Assembly (NCBI GenBank): GCA_045120135.1 | Contig: JBGVEN010000018.1 | Coordinates: forward strand, 1 to 64,000 | Reading direction: 5' to 3' | Length of the DNA: 64,000 nucleotides | DNA from: SIG440 sp045120135 | GTDB taxonomy: Bacteria; Bacillota; Clostridia; Monoglobales; Monoglobaceae | Made by a program: the position numbers and the translations under genes | Part shown: positions 47,429 to 56,148 of the stretch, piece after piece | How the letters are laid out: every line of letters begins with the position of its first letter | Position numbering within the stretch: position 1 is the stretch's first letter | Notes under the pieces: model-generated | Seen by the model: only the letters and a program-made list of their open reading frames with translations | Told to the model about the DNA's origin: nothing | Database searches by the model: none

Positions 47429-48796
47429 ATGTTAGGGATAAATTTAACGGAAGGACCGGTTTTTAAAAAGTTTGTCGATTTTGTAATTCCAATTATTGCG
47501 GCCAGCATTTTGCAACTTGTTTATAATATATCTGATACCGCTGTCGTGGGGAAATTTGCAGGCGATGCTGCTTTGGCTGCCGTTGGTTCTACAGGCAATA
47601 TGGCAGCACTTCTTATAAACTTGCTGCTGGGACTTTCGGTAGGGGCAAATGTTGTTTGTGCCAGAATGTATGGTGCAGGCGATAAGCAGGGACTAAAAAG
47701 GGCAATCCATTCTTCTATGCTTATTTCTGTTATAGCAGGTGCGATAGTCGCTTTGTTGGGCGAATTGCTCTCGGAAAAATTTTTAAAATGGATGAATACA
47801 CCTCCTGATGTAATTGATGGTGCAGTTTTATACATAAAGATTTACTTTTTGGGTATGCCTGCAGCATTTATATATAATTTTGGTGCAGCGATACTGCGTG
47901 CCGGCGGTGATACAAAACGCCCGCTTTTTATACTGATGTTTTCAGGTTTCATAAATGTGATGCTCAACCTTTTGTTTGTTATAGTATTTAAAATGAGTGT
48001 TGCAGGTGTTGCCTGGGCTACCTTTGCTTCACAGGTGATTTCGGCTATACTGGTGCTGACCGTTTTGCTAAGAACTAAAACTGAATTCAGACTCAACTTG
48101 TCCGAATTAAGAATTTACAAAAACGATTTTGCGAATATCTCAAAGATAGGTATTCCGTCCGGACTTAACGGAATAATGTTTAATGTTTCAAATATTATCA
48201 TTCAAACAGCTATGAATCAATACGGCAAGGTGGTCATTGCAGGGAGCACAGCAATGGCCAATATTGAAGGGATTATTGCTATCGGGATTTCTGCGGCAGA
48301 ACAAGCATGCATAAGCTTTGTAAGCCAGAACTTTGGTGCGGGGAAGCTTGAACGGGTAGATAGGGTTGCCAAGTGTGCCCTTATATTCTCTTTTTTGATT
48401 GCTATTTCAATGATTGCTGTTGTTGTTCCTAATGGTGACTTTTTTATGGGCCTTTATACAAATGACCCACTAGTGGTTGAAGCAGGAAAAACCAGAATGT
48501 ATTTTGTTGCGGCACTGTATTTTTTGCTTGTACCGCTACAAATTTTCAGTGGTTGCTTCAGAGGTCTTGGCCATTCTATTGAGCCCACTGTAATAAATGC
48601 GTTCTTTGTTTGTGTGGTGAGAGTAATCTGGATTTACACAATATACAATATGTTCCCGTCTGTGGAAATGATATATGTGTCGTATCCGATAACATGGTTT
48701 GCATCATCAATTGCAATGATGGTGGCATATTTATATGTAAGAAAAAGGATTTTCGGTGAAATTCGTGACAGAAATAACAAGCAAGAACTGTATTAA
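47429..48796 (+). CDS. MATE-family efflux transporter 2
   Basis: A 455-aa paralogue of the preceding gene: LTEGPVFKKFVDFVIPII, LVYNISDTAVVGKFAGDAALAAVGS, and QNFGAGKLERVDRVAK. ATG 47429 follows GGGTGGTG. The gap to gene 1 is 74 bases and to gene 3 about 83, with no terminator, so the three may be one transcript. Substrate unknown. Confidence 0.93.
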   Translation: MLGINLTEGPVFKKFVDFVIPIIAASILQLVYNISDTAVVGKFAGDAALAAVGSTGNMAALLINLLLGLSVGANVVCARMYGAGDKQGLKRAIHSSMLISVIAGAIVALLGELLSEKFLKWMNTPPDVIDGAVLYIKIYFLGMPAAFIYNFGAAILRAGGDTKRPLFILMFSGFINVMLNLLFVIVFKMSVAGVAWATFASQVISAILVLTVLLRTKTEFRLNLSELRIYKNDFANISKIGIPSGLNGIMFNVSNIIIQTAMNQYGKVVIAGSTAMANIEGIIAIGISAAEQACISFVSQNFGAGKLERVDRVAKCALIFSFLIAISMIAVVVPNGDFFMGLYTNDPLVVEAGKTRMYFVAALYFLLVPLQIFSGCFRGLGHSIEPTVINAFFVCVVRVIWIYTIYNMFPSVEMIYVSYPITWFASSIAMMVAYLYVRKRIFGEIRDRNNKQELY

Positions 48797-48879
48797 ATAA
48801 GGATGATTTATTATGAAACGGAGTGAATGGCTTATAGTATGTTGTTTTTAATGGAAAGATGGAAGGGAGAAAGCAAACA

Positions 48880-50223
48880 GTGAAGACTGGAGTGGATTTA
48901 ACCGAAGGTTCGGTTTTTAAAAAGTTCATTACTTTTGTTGTGCCTATAGTTCTTTCGGGGCTTCTGCAGTATATGTATAGCATTGCCGACACTTTAGTGG
49001 TGGGCAGGTATGTAGGTGACGCAGCATTGGCGGCTGTTGGGTCAACAGTTGCGTTTGTTGGATTGATACTTAATACGTTTATTGGACTTTCGGTCGGTGC
49101 CAATGTAGTGTGTGCCGGATATTTCGGTGCAGGTGACAAAACGGGGTTTAGCAAAGCTCTGCACTCTGCAATTTTGCTTGGTGCGTTTCTGGGTATCACT
49201 ATTGCAGCGCTTGGATATTTTGGAACTAACAATCTTCTGGGGTTTTTGAAAATTCCAGATGATGTAATTTATGGTGCAAGAACTTATGTTAAAATTACAT
49301 TTTTGGGAACACCAGCGGTGTTGGTTTACAACTATGGTGCAGGTGCTCTCAGGGCGATGGGAGACACAAAACGTCCACTTTATATACTTGCGATTACGGG
49401 ATTTTTAAATCTTGTTCTTAATCTGGTGTTCGTTCTTGCTTTTAAGCTTGGTATTGCAGGTGTTGCTCTTGGTACTGTAGTTTCTCAGTATGTATCGGCG
49501 GCTTTGGTGATTGCAGTATTTTCAAAGCTGGAGGCAGAGTTTAGATTCAATGTTTCAAAACTTAAATTCAGCAAAAAAGAGGTTGTCCATATGCTGAGGA
49601 TAGGCTTGCCTGCAGGGATGAGTACGGCTGCATTTTCGTTCTCGGATGTTATACTTCAGCGTGCTATTAATACCTTTGGTAAGCTGGTCATTGCGGCAGA
49701 CACAGCAGCAAGCAGTATAAGCAATTATATAAATATTGTTGCTGCTTCGGGCGAGCAGGCGGCGGTGAGCTTTGCAGGGCAATGCATGGGGGCGAAAAAG
49801 TATAAAAGAATTGACCAGACTGTCCGCACAGGACTTTTGTGTATAAGTGTGGCGCTTATAGCGTGCTCGGTATTTATTGTTTCGCAAGGCAAAAACCTTT
49901 TGGGGCTGTTTTCGAAAGATGATATTGTGATAAGAACGGGAATGATATTTTTCTGGATTACTGTAGTTCCCAGGGTGCTTGTTGCTCCATTAAAAATATT
50001 TGGTGGGACACTTCAGGGTATGGGTGATGCAGTTACTCCGGCAATATCAAATCTGGCTTGCGTGTGCGGATTTCGAGTTTTGTGGATAACTTTCATCTGG
50101 CCGCTTAATCCCACATTTACGATGCTGTATTATTCCTATGCTATATCATGGGCTTTGACAGATATAGTATTGGGAATTTCGTATATGCGGAAGAGAAAGA
50201 AAATAAAAATGACGGCAAATTAA
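48880..50223 (+). CDS. MATE-family efflux transporter 3
   Basis: A 447-aa paralogue: LTEGSVFKKFITFVVPIV, YMYSIADTLVVGRYVGDAALAAVGS and QCMGAKKYKRIDQTVR. GTG 48880 (GGAAGGGAG 11 bases upstream) is preferred over ATG 48859 because the encoded start then aligns with both paralogues. The stop codon lies in a bidirectional terminator. Confidence 0.92.
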   Translation: MKTGVDLTEGSVFKKFITFVVPIVLSGLLQYMYSIADTLVVGRYVGDAALAAVGSTVAFVGLILNTFIGLSVGANVVCAGYFGAGDKTGFSKALHSAILLGAFLGITIAALGYFGTNNLLGFLKIPDDVIYGARTYVKITFLGTPAVLVYNYGAGALRAMGDTKRPLYILAITGFLNLVLNLVFVLAFKLGIAGVALGTVVSQYVSAALVIAVFSKLEAEFRFNVSKLKFSKKEVVHMLRIGLPAGMSTAAFSFSDVILQRAINTFGKLVIAADTAASSISNYINIVAASGEQAAVSFAGQCMGAKKYKRIDQTVRTGLLCISVALIACSVFIVSQGKNLLGLFSKDDIVIRTGMIFFWITVVPRVLVAPLKIFGGTLQGMGDAVTPAISNLACVCGFRVLWITFIWPLNPTFTMLYYSYAISWALTDIVLGISYMRKRKKIKMTAN

Positions 50224-50240
50224 TTTGCCGTCATTTTTTT
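50206..50240. terminator. Bidirectional terminator
   Basis: AAAATGACGGCAAATT and its perfect reverse complement (no loop bases beyond the centre) with T tracts on both strands; it serves the MATE array and the convergent deacetylase. Confidence 0.88.
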
Positions 50241-51150
50241 ATTTAAGCAAGGTTTCTGCAGATTTTTTAGGTGTACGGAGATATCTTTTTAGCATATAAA
50301 GACATTCGGGGTCACGGCTTATTTTATTCATTCCGCTTTCGCAGGAAAGGGAGGCTTTAAACCCCAGCTCTCGTATAATCTCAAATGATGCGTTGCTGAC
50401 GCTTCCAAACGGATAGGTAAAGGTGTTTGGTGTGTAATTTGTTTTATCCTTAAATTCCTGCTGAAGTTTGCCTAAGTCCTCGGTCAGTACCTTTTTATAG
50501 TTGGCATCACTTTCGCCGCGTTTCTTTTTTGTGCCGTTCCTGCCTTTGTCGGTTGTGTGGAGGTTGTAGGAATGGTTTTGAAATTCCACTAAACCGGAGT
50601 TAATCATAGTTTTTACATTGTCCCATGTCACATGTGAATAGCTTGGATTTTCGTCAGGGGACTTAGTGTAAAGGTCAGTGTAGTAGCCGATTATTGACAG
50701 AACTGCCTTTGCGTTATATTTTTCAAGGAGCGGATATGCGTAAAGAAAGTTGTTTGAATATCCGTCATCAAAGGTCAGTACAACCGGCTTTTCGGGAAGA
50801 ACCTTTCCGTCATATACATAGTCTATCAGGTCCTGCATAACCACGGTGGTGTAACCATTGTCCTTCAAATATTTTAAATCGTTTTCGAATGAGGTCTCGG
50901 CAATTATGTAATTACTATGACCGCCGCTGCTTCGTAAAATACTGTGATACATAAGAATGGGTACATCAATCTTCTTTTCACCTAAAGCAGACGGAAGAGC
51001 ATCGCCTTCGGATTCTTCTGCAGTTTTTACTTCTGTAACCGAAGAAACGGCCTGCGATTCGGTGTGGAGCTTTATAATGCCAAGGCTTGCAAGCGTTATT
51101 GCAAATACGGCAAAATAACATATAAGAGTTCTCATTTTGATAACATACAT
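50239..51150 (-). CDS. Polysaccharide deacetylase family protein
   Basis: A 303-aa protein: an N-terminal signal anchor (about 8-24), a Ser/Glu linker, and a carbohydrate esterase 4 (NodB) domain with DVPILMYHSIL-like VPILMYHSI, VVLTFDDGYSNNFLYAYP (catalytic Asp pair), FQNHSYNLH (His ligand) and FTYPFGSVSNASF. It removes acetyl groups from peptidoglycan or surface polysaccharide. AAGGAG precedes the start; it lies 15 bases after the M23 gene. Confidence 0.92.
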   Translation of the reverse strand: MYVIKMRTLICYFAVFAITLASLGIIKLHTESQAVSSVTEVKTAEESEGDALPSALGEKKIDVPILMYHSILRSSGGHSNYIIAETSFENDLKYLKDNGYTTVVMQDLIDYVYDGKVLPEKPVVLTFDDGYSNNFLYAYPLLEKYNAKAVLSIIGYYTDLYTKSPDENPSYSHVTWDNVKTMINSGLVEFQNHSYNLHTTDKGRNGTKKKRGESDANYKKVLTEDLGKLQQEFKDKTNYTPNTFTYPFGSVSNASFEIIRELGFKASLSCESGMNKISRDPECLYMLKRYLRTPKKSAETLLK

Positions 51151-51165
51151 AGCGTTTCTCCTTTT

Positions 51166-52209
51166 CTATTCAGTATTTTCTGTTGATTCTTCCATAAATT
51201 CATATTTTCGGCGAAATTCATTCGTTAGTTCATCTTTTGTAACCGCAGAGGTGTTCTGATTAAGGAACTTAACAATCTCATAGCAGTCAATCCAGATTTC
51301 ATTGTTGCCGTCTTTTTGCGACTCGTCAAATATAAGCTGAATTCCAAAATGAAGATGTGGAATTTCGATGTTGTTGGTATTCTCCTTTGTGCTGTATCCG
51401 GTCATTCCAAGATAGCCTATAACATCTCCGGCTTTAACCGTATGTCCTATCGCTAAGTCAACGGGATACGGATGATTTTTGCGTAGATGTGCATAGTAGT
51501 AATATCTTTTTTTGTCAAAACTCCTTATACCTATGCGCCAACCGCCATATTGATTCCAACCGAGAGCTTCGACAGTTCCGCTTTCAACGGCTATTATGGG
51601 CGTGCCAACGCTGCCCATCATATCGTGACCGAGATGCTTGCGCTTATAGCCATAGGAACGGCTGTTTCCAAAATCGTCCGAGTGCGAGTAGCCATAACCC
51701 TTTGCAATGGGCGAAAAAGCTTTAAGACCATACTGTTTTTTATACAAAACTTCATTTTTGTCCTTATCATTTACCTGAATTTCATATTCCCCCAAATATT
51801 GCCCCAAAACGGCAGAGTATGCTTCGAAAAAGTATGGGTAATACTTCATATTTTCAGTTATGTCCTCAATCTTTTCTCCGCTTTCAAGCTTTTTTGCAAG
51901 GTTAGTCAGGTCGGACTCTTTAAATTTTGAAAAGTCTCCGCCGTATTTTGAACCGAGCACCGCTAAAAGCTCAATCCAATTAAGCGGTGTATCAGTTTCG
52001 CGACTGTTAATATCCAACTTCATAGCCTTGTTCATTGCGGTTGAAGACACTTTAAAGTCAACCCACTTAATGTAGTTTTTCTCGACTGAGGCGCTGTTTG
52101 CCGCTTTGCCCGAATAATGGTTGATAGCCCCGACGAAAATTAAGGCAAAAAATAGTATTCCTGAACAAATCAAAATAACAGTTCGGTTTAATTTGAATGA
52201 AATAAACAT
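51166..52209 (-). CDS. M23 family metallopeptidase
   Basis: A 347-aa protein: N-terminal anchor (about 9-30), a helical region of about 120 residues, and a C-terminal LytM/M23 domain with the zinc ligands in HLGHDMMGSVG, GNxxxYAHL-like YYYYAHLRKNH and the closing IPHLHFGIQL. It probably cuts peptidoglycan cross-bridges or works in spore wall remodelling. ATG 52209 lies directly after a hairpin that contains its ribosome-binding site. Co-directional with the deacetylase. Confidence 0.9.
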   Translation of the reverse strand: MFISFKLNRTVILICSGILFFALIFVGAINHYSGKAANSASVEKNYIKWVDFKVSSTAMNKAMKLDINSRETDTPLNWIELLAVLGSKYGGDFSKFKESDLTNLAKKLESGEKIEDITENMKYYPYFFEAYSAVLGQYLGEYEIQVNDKDKNEVLYKKQYGLKAFSPIAKGYGYSHSDDFGNSRSYGYKRKHLGHDMMGSVGTPIIAVESGTVEALGWNQYGGWRIGIRSFDKKRYYYYAHLRKNHPYPVDLAIGHTVKAGDVIGYLGMTGYSTKENTNNIEIPHLHFGIQLIFDESQKDGNNEIWIDCYEIVKFLNQNTSAVTKDELTNEFRRKYEFMEESTENTE

Positions 52210-52210
52210 A

Positions 52211-52247
52211 AAAACCCTCACCGATACATTGTATGGGTGAGGGTTTT
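52211..52247 (-). promoter_or_regulatory. Hairpin over the M23 ribosome-binding site
   Basis: AAAACCCTCACC and GGTGAGGGTTTT form a perfect 12-bp stem with a 13-base loop. On the minus strand the 3' arm GGTGAGGGTTTTT ends one base before the M23 ATG. It looks like a terminator for the upstream gene yet also buries the GGTGAGGG ribosome-binding site. Confidence 0.65.
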
Positions 52248-52264
52248 AAAATATGCTCTTTTTA

Positions 52265-52894
52265 TTATTCGTTTGCGTCGGTAAAGCCTTTTTGCAATGC
52301 ACTTATTGCCCAAAGTCTGTTAATTTCTGTGCAGTCAGCATCGGATTTTGAGGACTCCTCAAACTGATTTGCAATTGCATTGTATGTGTCAAAGGAAAGC
52401 TCTGCACGACAGTTTTCGGCATTTCCGGTGATTATATAAAACAAAAGCGCTTTTGTTTCTGGGCTTTGACCGCCATAATAAATTCCAAGAATTTCCGAGC
52501 CTTGCCGTTCTTCTTCAAACTGGTCCTCCAACATTATTTTGTAAAGCTCAATAATCCGATCATCGATGCCGTCCTCCATAAGTGCAATTTTTTCAACAAA
52601 TTCGTTGATTGAACGAACAATTCTCAGGGTGCAGTCCTTTGACTGAGCGGTGGTGCTGTCCTTTTCGGGAAGTAGAGCTACGGTAAAGCTTTTATCCTCG
52701 TCAAAATATGTGCAAGGATATGAAACGAGAATTTCCTCGCCACATTCGGGACAGGTGTATCTGAACAGGCTACGGTCAAATATGTTCTCTTTAAGCTCTG
52801 GATTTTCTTTCGTATCAACGAAACTGCAAATTCTGAATTCACCCTCTTCAAAGCAGGCGGGGCAACCCACGGTTGTTTTGTTCCACTGTGTCAT
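52265..52894 (-). CDS. CpXC-domain protein
   Basis: A 209-aa protein with a CpXC-type Cys arrangement: VGCPACFEEGEF near residue 10 and YTCPECGEEILVSYPC near 48. The rest is acidic and helical. CpXC proteins are small zinc-binding proteins of unknown function in bacteria. It follows metA in the same direction with an 18-base gap. Confidence 0.85.
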   Translation of the reverse strand: MTQWNKTTVGCPACFEEGEFRICSFVDTKENPELKENIFDRSLFRYTCPECGEEILVSYPCTYFDEDKSFTVALLPEKDSTTAQSKDCTLRIVRSINEFVEKIALMEDGIDDRIIELYKIMLEDQFEEERQGSEILGIYYGGQSPETKALLFYIITGNAENCRAELSFDTYNAIANQFEESSKSDADCTEINRLWAISALQKGFTDANE

Positions 52895-52912
52895 TTTTTG
52901 TGCCTCTCAAAT

Positions 52913-53836
52913 CTATTTGATAGTTTTTATATCGTAAGGTGTGGTCTGGTAAACAAAGTAGTTAAGCCAGTTGGAATAAAGCAGGTTTGCGTGAGAACGC
53001 CACTTTACAATCGGGTCCTTGGCTGGGTCATCATTAGGGAAGTAGTTTTTTGGAACTTTGATGTCAAGCCCCTTGTTTACATCACGCATATATTCCTTTT
53101 GCAGAGTGTCGGCATCATATTCCGAGTGCCCGGTAATGAAAAACCGGCGTTCATTTTTGTCGGTAACAATATATACACCTGCCTCGTCTGATTCTGCAAG
53201 AATTTCAAGGGAAGGAACTTTAAGAATATCCTCCTTGTCAACACAGGTATGTCGTGAATGCGGAGCAAAAAATGTGTCATCAAAGCCACGAAGCAGAATT
53301 TTATGTTTTTTTTCAGCAGGGACGGTGTGTTCAAACACACCAAACACTTTTTCGGGAACCTCGTGCTTGGGGACTCCGTAATGGTAGTAAAGCGCCGCCT
53401 GTGCACCCCAACATATGTGGAAGGTGGAGGTTACATTCTCCTTTGACCATTCCATAATCTGGCAAAGCTCATCCCAGTAATCTACATCTTCAAATTCGAG
53501 GGTCTCAACGGGAGCGCCGGTGATGATAAGTCCGTCAAACTTGCTGTCTTTTATATCGTCAAAGGTTTTGTAGAACGTCTCAATGTGACTTTTTGAAGTG
53601 TTTTTTGAAATATGAGTTTTTGTGTGTATAAACTGAACATTTATCTGAAGTGGAGTATTTCCCAGAACTCTGAGTAACTGGGTTTCGGTCTCGACTTTTG
53701 TAGGCATAAGATTCAGTACAGCAATTTCAAGGGGTCGGATATCCTGTGTAAGAGCCCTTGTCTCGGTAATAACAAATATATTTTCGTTGTTAAGTATTTC
53801 AATTGCCGGTAATGAATCTGAAACTTTAATCGGCAT
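52913..53836 (-). CDS. metA: Homoserine O-acyltransferase MetA, acetyl-CoA type predicted
   Basis: A 307-aa protein of MetA length. ATG 53836 (AGGAGGTG 8 bases upstream) is chosen because the family starts MPIKxxxxLPA. Catalytic Cys142 lies in FHICWGAQAAL. Residue 111 is Glu (GAPVETLEF); in characterised MetA proteins Glu111 goes with acetyl-CoA and Gly111 with succinyl-CoA, so O-acetylhomoserine is the predicted product. It feeds methionine synthesis. It follows the HAD gene by 29 bases; no SAM riboswitch is seen. Confidence 0.95.
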   Translation of the reverse strand: MPIKVSDSLPAIEILNNENIFVITETRALTQDIRPLEIAVLNLMPTKVETETQLLRVLGNTPLQINVQFIHTKTHISKNTSKSHIETFYKTFDDIKDSKFDGLIITGAPVETLEFEDVDYWDELCQIMEWSKENVTSTFHICWGAQAALYYHYGVPKHEVPEKVFGVFEHTVPAEKKHKILLRGFDDTFFAPHSRHTCVDKEDILKVPSLEILAESDEAGVYIVTDKNERRFFITGHSEYDADTLQKEYMRDVNKGLDIKVPKNYFPNDDPAKDPIVKWRSHANLLYSNWLNYFVYQTTPYDIKTIK

Positions 53837-53865
53837 AAGAGGCACCTCCTGTTTATATGTATATT

Positions 53866-54687
53866 CTAAAATATCAATTTGCCGCTGTCAATATCATCAA
53901 TTACTTTTGCAATAGCGTGTTCCTCGTTGCTCACAGTGATGCGGTCGGCAACCGCCTTTGCGGCATCGCAGGCATTGGAAACGGCATAGCCGACTCCGGC
54001 GCAGCGTATCAGTTCAACGTCGTTGTCAAAGTCGCCGATTGCAACTGTTCTTTTTATGTCAACGCCTAATATTTCGGTCAGCTTTGTAAGGCTCGTGCCT
54101 TTGGTTACGCCCTTTGGCAAAAGCTCATACAACGTCCGCTGTGAACGGATAAAGTCAAAGTTTTTGGATTTTGGATGATTGTTCAGCAAATCTATAAGGT
54201 CGAAGAGGACCTTTTCGTCGTCCTCGGTAAAAATAATTTTGGCGATAGGTTCGTTTATTTCTGTATAATGACATCTCAGGTCGGGCATATTAATTTCCTT
54301 GCGGAAATTAATCATTGCCTGATTGTATTTGCAGAAATAAACTTTTTTTGCAGTGTTTACCTGAATTCCAATCCCCGGCATAGTCTTATCAACTGCTTCA
54401 ACAACTTCAAGTGCACAGCGGTCAACCGATGCCATCCATAAGAATTCGTCGGTGCGGTGGTCATATACACCGCCGCCGTTTATACATCCGATGGGAACAT
54501 TTGGCTTTACGGTGTTGCATATATCGGCTGCAGTAACCGGCATACGGCCTGTAATGATGGTAAACATACCGCCACCCGCTTTAAAGTATTCAATTGCATC
54601 AAGGTTTTCCTTTGATACAGATTTATCACCTCGGAGAAGTGTTCCGTCAAGGTCTGTGCAGATAAGTATTCCATCAAATTTTTTCAT
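53866..54687 (-). CDS. Cof-type HAD-IIB family hydrolase
   Basis: A 273-aa phosphatase: motif I CTDLDGTLLRGDKSVS at the start, TIITGRMPVTAADI (motif II), GTSLTKL with the Lys, and GDFDNDVELIRCAGVGYAV (motif IV). Start 54687 is chosen over the longer frame because GGGTGAAAAT precedes it. Such enzymes dephosphorylate sugar phosphates or flavin phosphates. Confidence 0.93.
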   Translation of the reverse strand: MKKFDGILICTDLDGTLLRGDKSVSKENLDAIEYFKAGGGMFTIITGRMPVTAADICNTVKPNVPIGCINGGGVYDHRTDEFLWMASVDRCALEVVEAVDKTMPGIGIQVNTAKKVYFCKYNQAMINFRKEINMPDLRCHYTEINEPIAKIIFTEDDEKVLFDLIDLLNNHPKSKNFDFIRSQRTLYELLPKGVTKGTSLTKLTEILGVDIKRTVAIGDFDNDVELIRCAGVGYAVSNACDAAKAVADRITVSNEEHAIAKVIDDIDSGKLIF

Positions 54688-54715
54688 ATTTTCACCCGTA
54701 AAAAAATAATAATTT

Positions 54716-54744
54716 ATTATACCACAATTAAAAAAATATATCAA
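54716..54744 (-). promoter_or_regulatory. Promoter of the HAD-metA block
   Basis: On the minus strand TTGATA, 17 bases and TATAAT, 29 bases before the HAD start. Confidence 0.75.
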
Positions 54745-54832
54745 TATAAATTTATAAAAACGGCTAAACCCGCACTGAATCAAGCTTTTGTAAAACAAGC
54801 TCAAAAAAGAACAAAAAATATTATTTTTATGC

Positions 54833-54861
54833 TTGACATAAAAGACAAAAGTAGTTATAAT
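54833..54861 (+). promoter_or_regulatory. Consensus promoter of rpsU
   Basis: TTGACA, 17 bases and TATAAT, 84 bases before the rpsU start. Confidence 0.85.
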
Positions 54862-54944
54862 AATATGGTAGAATTTTTTGTATTAAGATTGACGAAAGAA
54901 AATCCACATTTCCAATTATGTTATTGGAGGGAGGGAAATCAATA

Positions 54945-55121
54945 ATGGCTGAAATCAGAGTTAAAGATAATGAATCATTAGACAGTGCTCTTCGCCGCTT
55001 TAAGCGTTCATGTGCAAAGGCAGGCGTTTTATCAGAAGTTAGAAAAAGAGAACATTATGAAAAACCCAGCGTAAGACGCAAAAAGAAATCAGAGGCTGCG
55101 AGAAAGCGCAAGTTCAGATAA
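54945..55121 (+). CDS. rpsU: 30S ribosomal protein S21
   Basis: A 58-aa very basic protein matching S21: EIRVKDNESLDSALRRFKRS and a C-terminal KPSVRRKKKSEAARKRK. ATG 54945 follows TTGGAGGGAGG. The rpsU-yqeY order is conserved in Firmicutes. A hairpin follows. Confidence 0.97.
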   Translation: MAEIRVKDNESLDSALRRFKRSCAKAGVLSEVRKREHYEKPSVRRKKKSEAARKRKFR

Positions 55122-55133
55122 TTCAATTGTTTA

Positions 55134-55170
55134 TTTAAGACCGCGGTCATTTTCGACAGCGGTCTTTAAA
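55134..55170 (+). terminator. Hairpin between rpsU and yqeY
   Basis: TTTAAGACCGC and GCGGTCTTTAAA pair around a 14-base loop, without a long T run. Probably a partial terminator that lowers yqeY relative to rpsU. Confidence 0.55.
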
Positions 55171-55190
55171 TATCTCAGGAGGTATTTAAT

Positions 55191-55634
55191 ATGTCATTAA
55201 AAGAAAAACTAATGGAAGATTTAAAGGCTGCAATGAAGGATAAGGATATTATCCGCAAGAATACAGTTCAGATGGTTCGTTCATCAGTTCTCCAGTTCGA
55301 AAAGGATAACCTTACCGAGCTCGATGACGAGGGCGTTCTGGATGTAATCGCAAGGGAACTCAAAAAACGTCGCGATGTTCTGCCTGAATACGAAAAGAGC
55401 GGCAGAGACGATCTTATTGCAGATATGAACAAAGAGATTGAAACACTTCTTGCTTATCTTCCCAAACAGCTCACCCCCGAAGAACTTGAAGAGATTGTTG
55501 TGGCTGCGATTGCAGAAGTTGGCGCAACCTCTATGAAGGATATGGGTAAGATTATGGCTGCGGTTATGCCTAAAACAAAAGGCAGAGCCGACGGAAAAAT
55601 GATTAATGCAATAGTTAAGGAAAAATTACAATAA
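55191..55634 (+). CDS. yqeY: GatB/YqeY-domain protein
   Basis: A 147-aa protein with the YqeY fold: EKLMEDLKAAMKDKDIIRKN, then DELIAREL-like ELKKRRDVLPEYEKSGR and YLPKQLTPEELEEIV with the late MGKIMAAVMPKTKGRADG. Related to the C-terminal tRNA-binding domain of GatB; role uncertain. GGAGG precedes the ATG. Confidence 0.94.
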   Translation: MSLKEKLMEDLKAAMKDKDIIRKNTVQMVRSSVLQFEKDNLTELDDEGVLDVIARELKKRRDVLPEYEKSGRDDLIADMNKEIETLLAYLPKQLTPEELEEIVVAAIAEVGATSMKDMGKIMAAVMPKTKGRADGKMINAIVKEKLQ

Positions 55635-55645
55635 GGTGAGAATAT

Positions 55646-56137
55646 ATGAGTAGTATTTTATTACCCGATATATTTGCGGAAACTGTCTATGATATTGACC
55701 TTGATGCCCTGAAAAATGACGGTATACGTGGCTTTGTTTTTGATATTGACAATACGCTTGTAACTTATGCCGATCCCATTGCAACCGAAAAGGTTATTGA
55801 ATGGCTCGAGCGGCTGCGTGATATGGGGTTTAAGCTTTATATTGTGTCAAACAATGATAAGGAGAGAGTTCGTATTTTTTCTGAAAGTGTAAATCTGCCG
55901 CATTACGGAAAGGCGCTCAAACCTCTGAAAAAATATCTGAAAAAAGCATGCCGGAATATGGGTATAGCACCCACTGAAACAGCGCTTGTGGGTGACCAGC
56001 TTTTTACGGATATATGGGGCGGAAATCTTATGAATATGAAAACCATACTTGTAAAGCCTATTTCTGAGGTGGAGGATGGTTTTGTAAAGTTCAAAAGACG
56101 GTTTGAAAGACGGATATTACGGAAAATGGATAGATAG
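55646..56137 (+). CDS. yqeG: YqeG family HAD IIIA-type phosphatase
   Basis: A 163-aa HAD protein: GFVFDIDNTLVTY (motif I), LYIVSNNDKERVRIF (motif II), GKALKPLKKYL with the Lys, and ALVGDQLFTDIWGGNL (motif IV). Characterised relatives act on phosphatidylglycerol phosphate or small phosphates; substrate here is inferred. It follows yqeY by 11 bases. Confidence 0.93.
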   Translation: MSSILLPDIFAETVYDIDLDALKNDGIRGFVFDIDNTLVTYADPIATEKVIEWLERLRDMGFKLYIVSNNDKERVRIFSESVNLPHYGKALKPLKKYLKKACRNMGIAPTETALVGDQLFTDIWGGNLMNMKTILVKPISEVEDGFVKFKRRFERRILRKMDR

Positions 56138-56148
56138 GAGTGTTGTAG

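Noticed and set aside
53846..53865. SAM riboswitch or S-box before metA
   Set aside because: Only 29 bases separate metA from the upstream gene and no S-box elements are seen.
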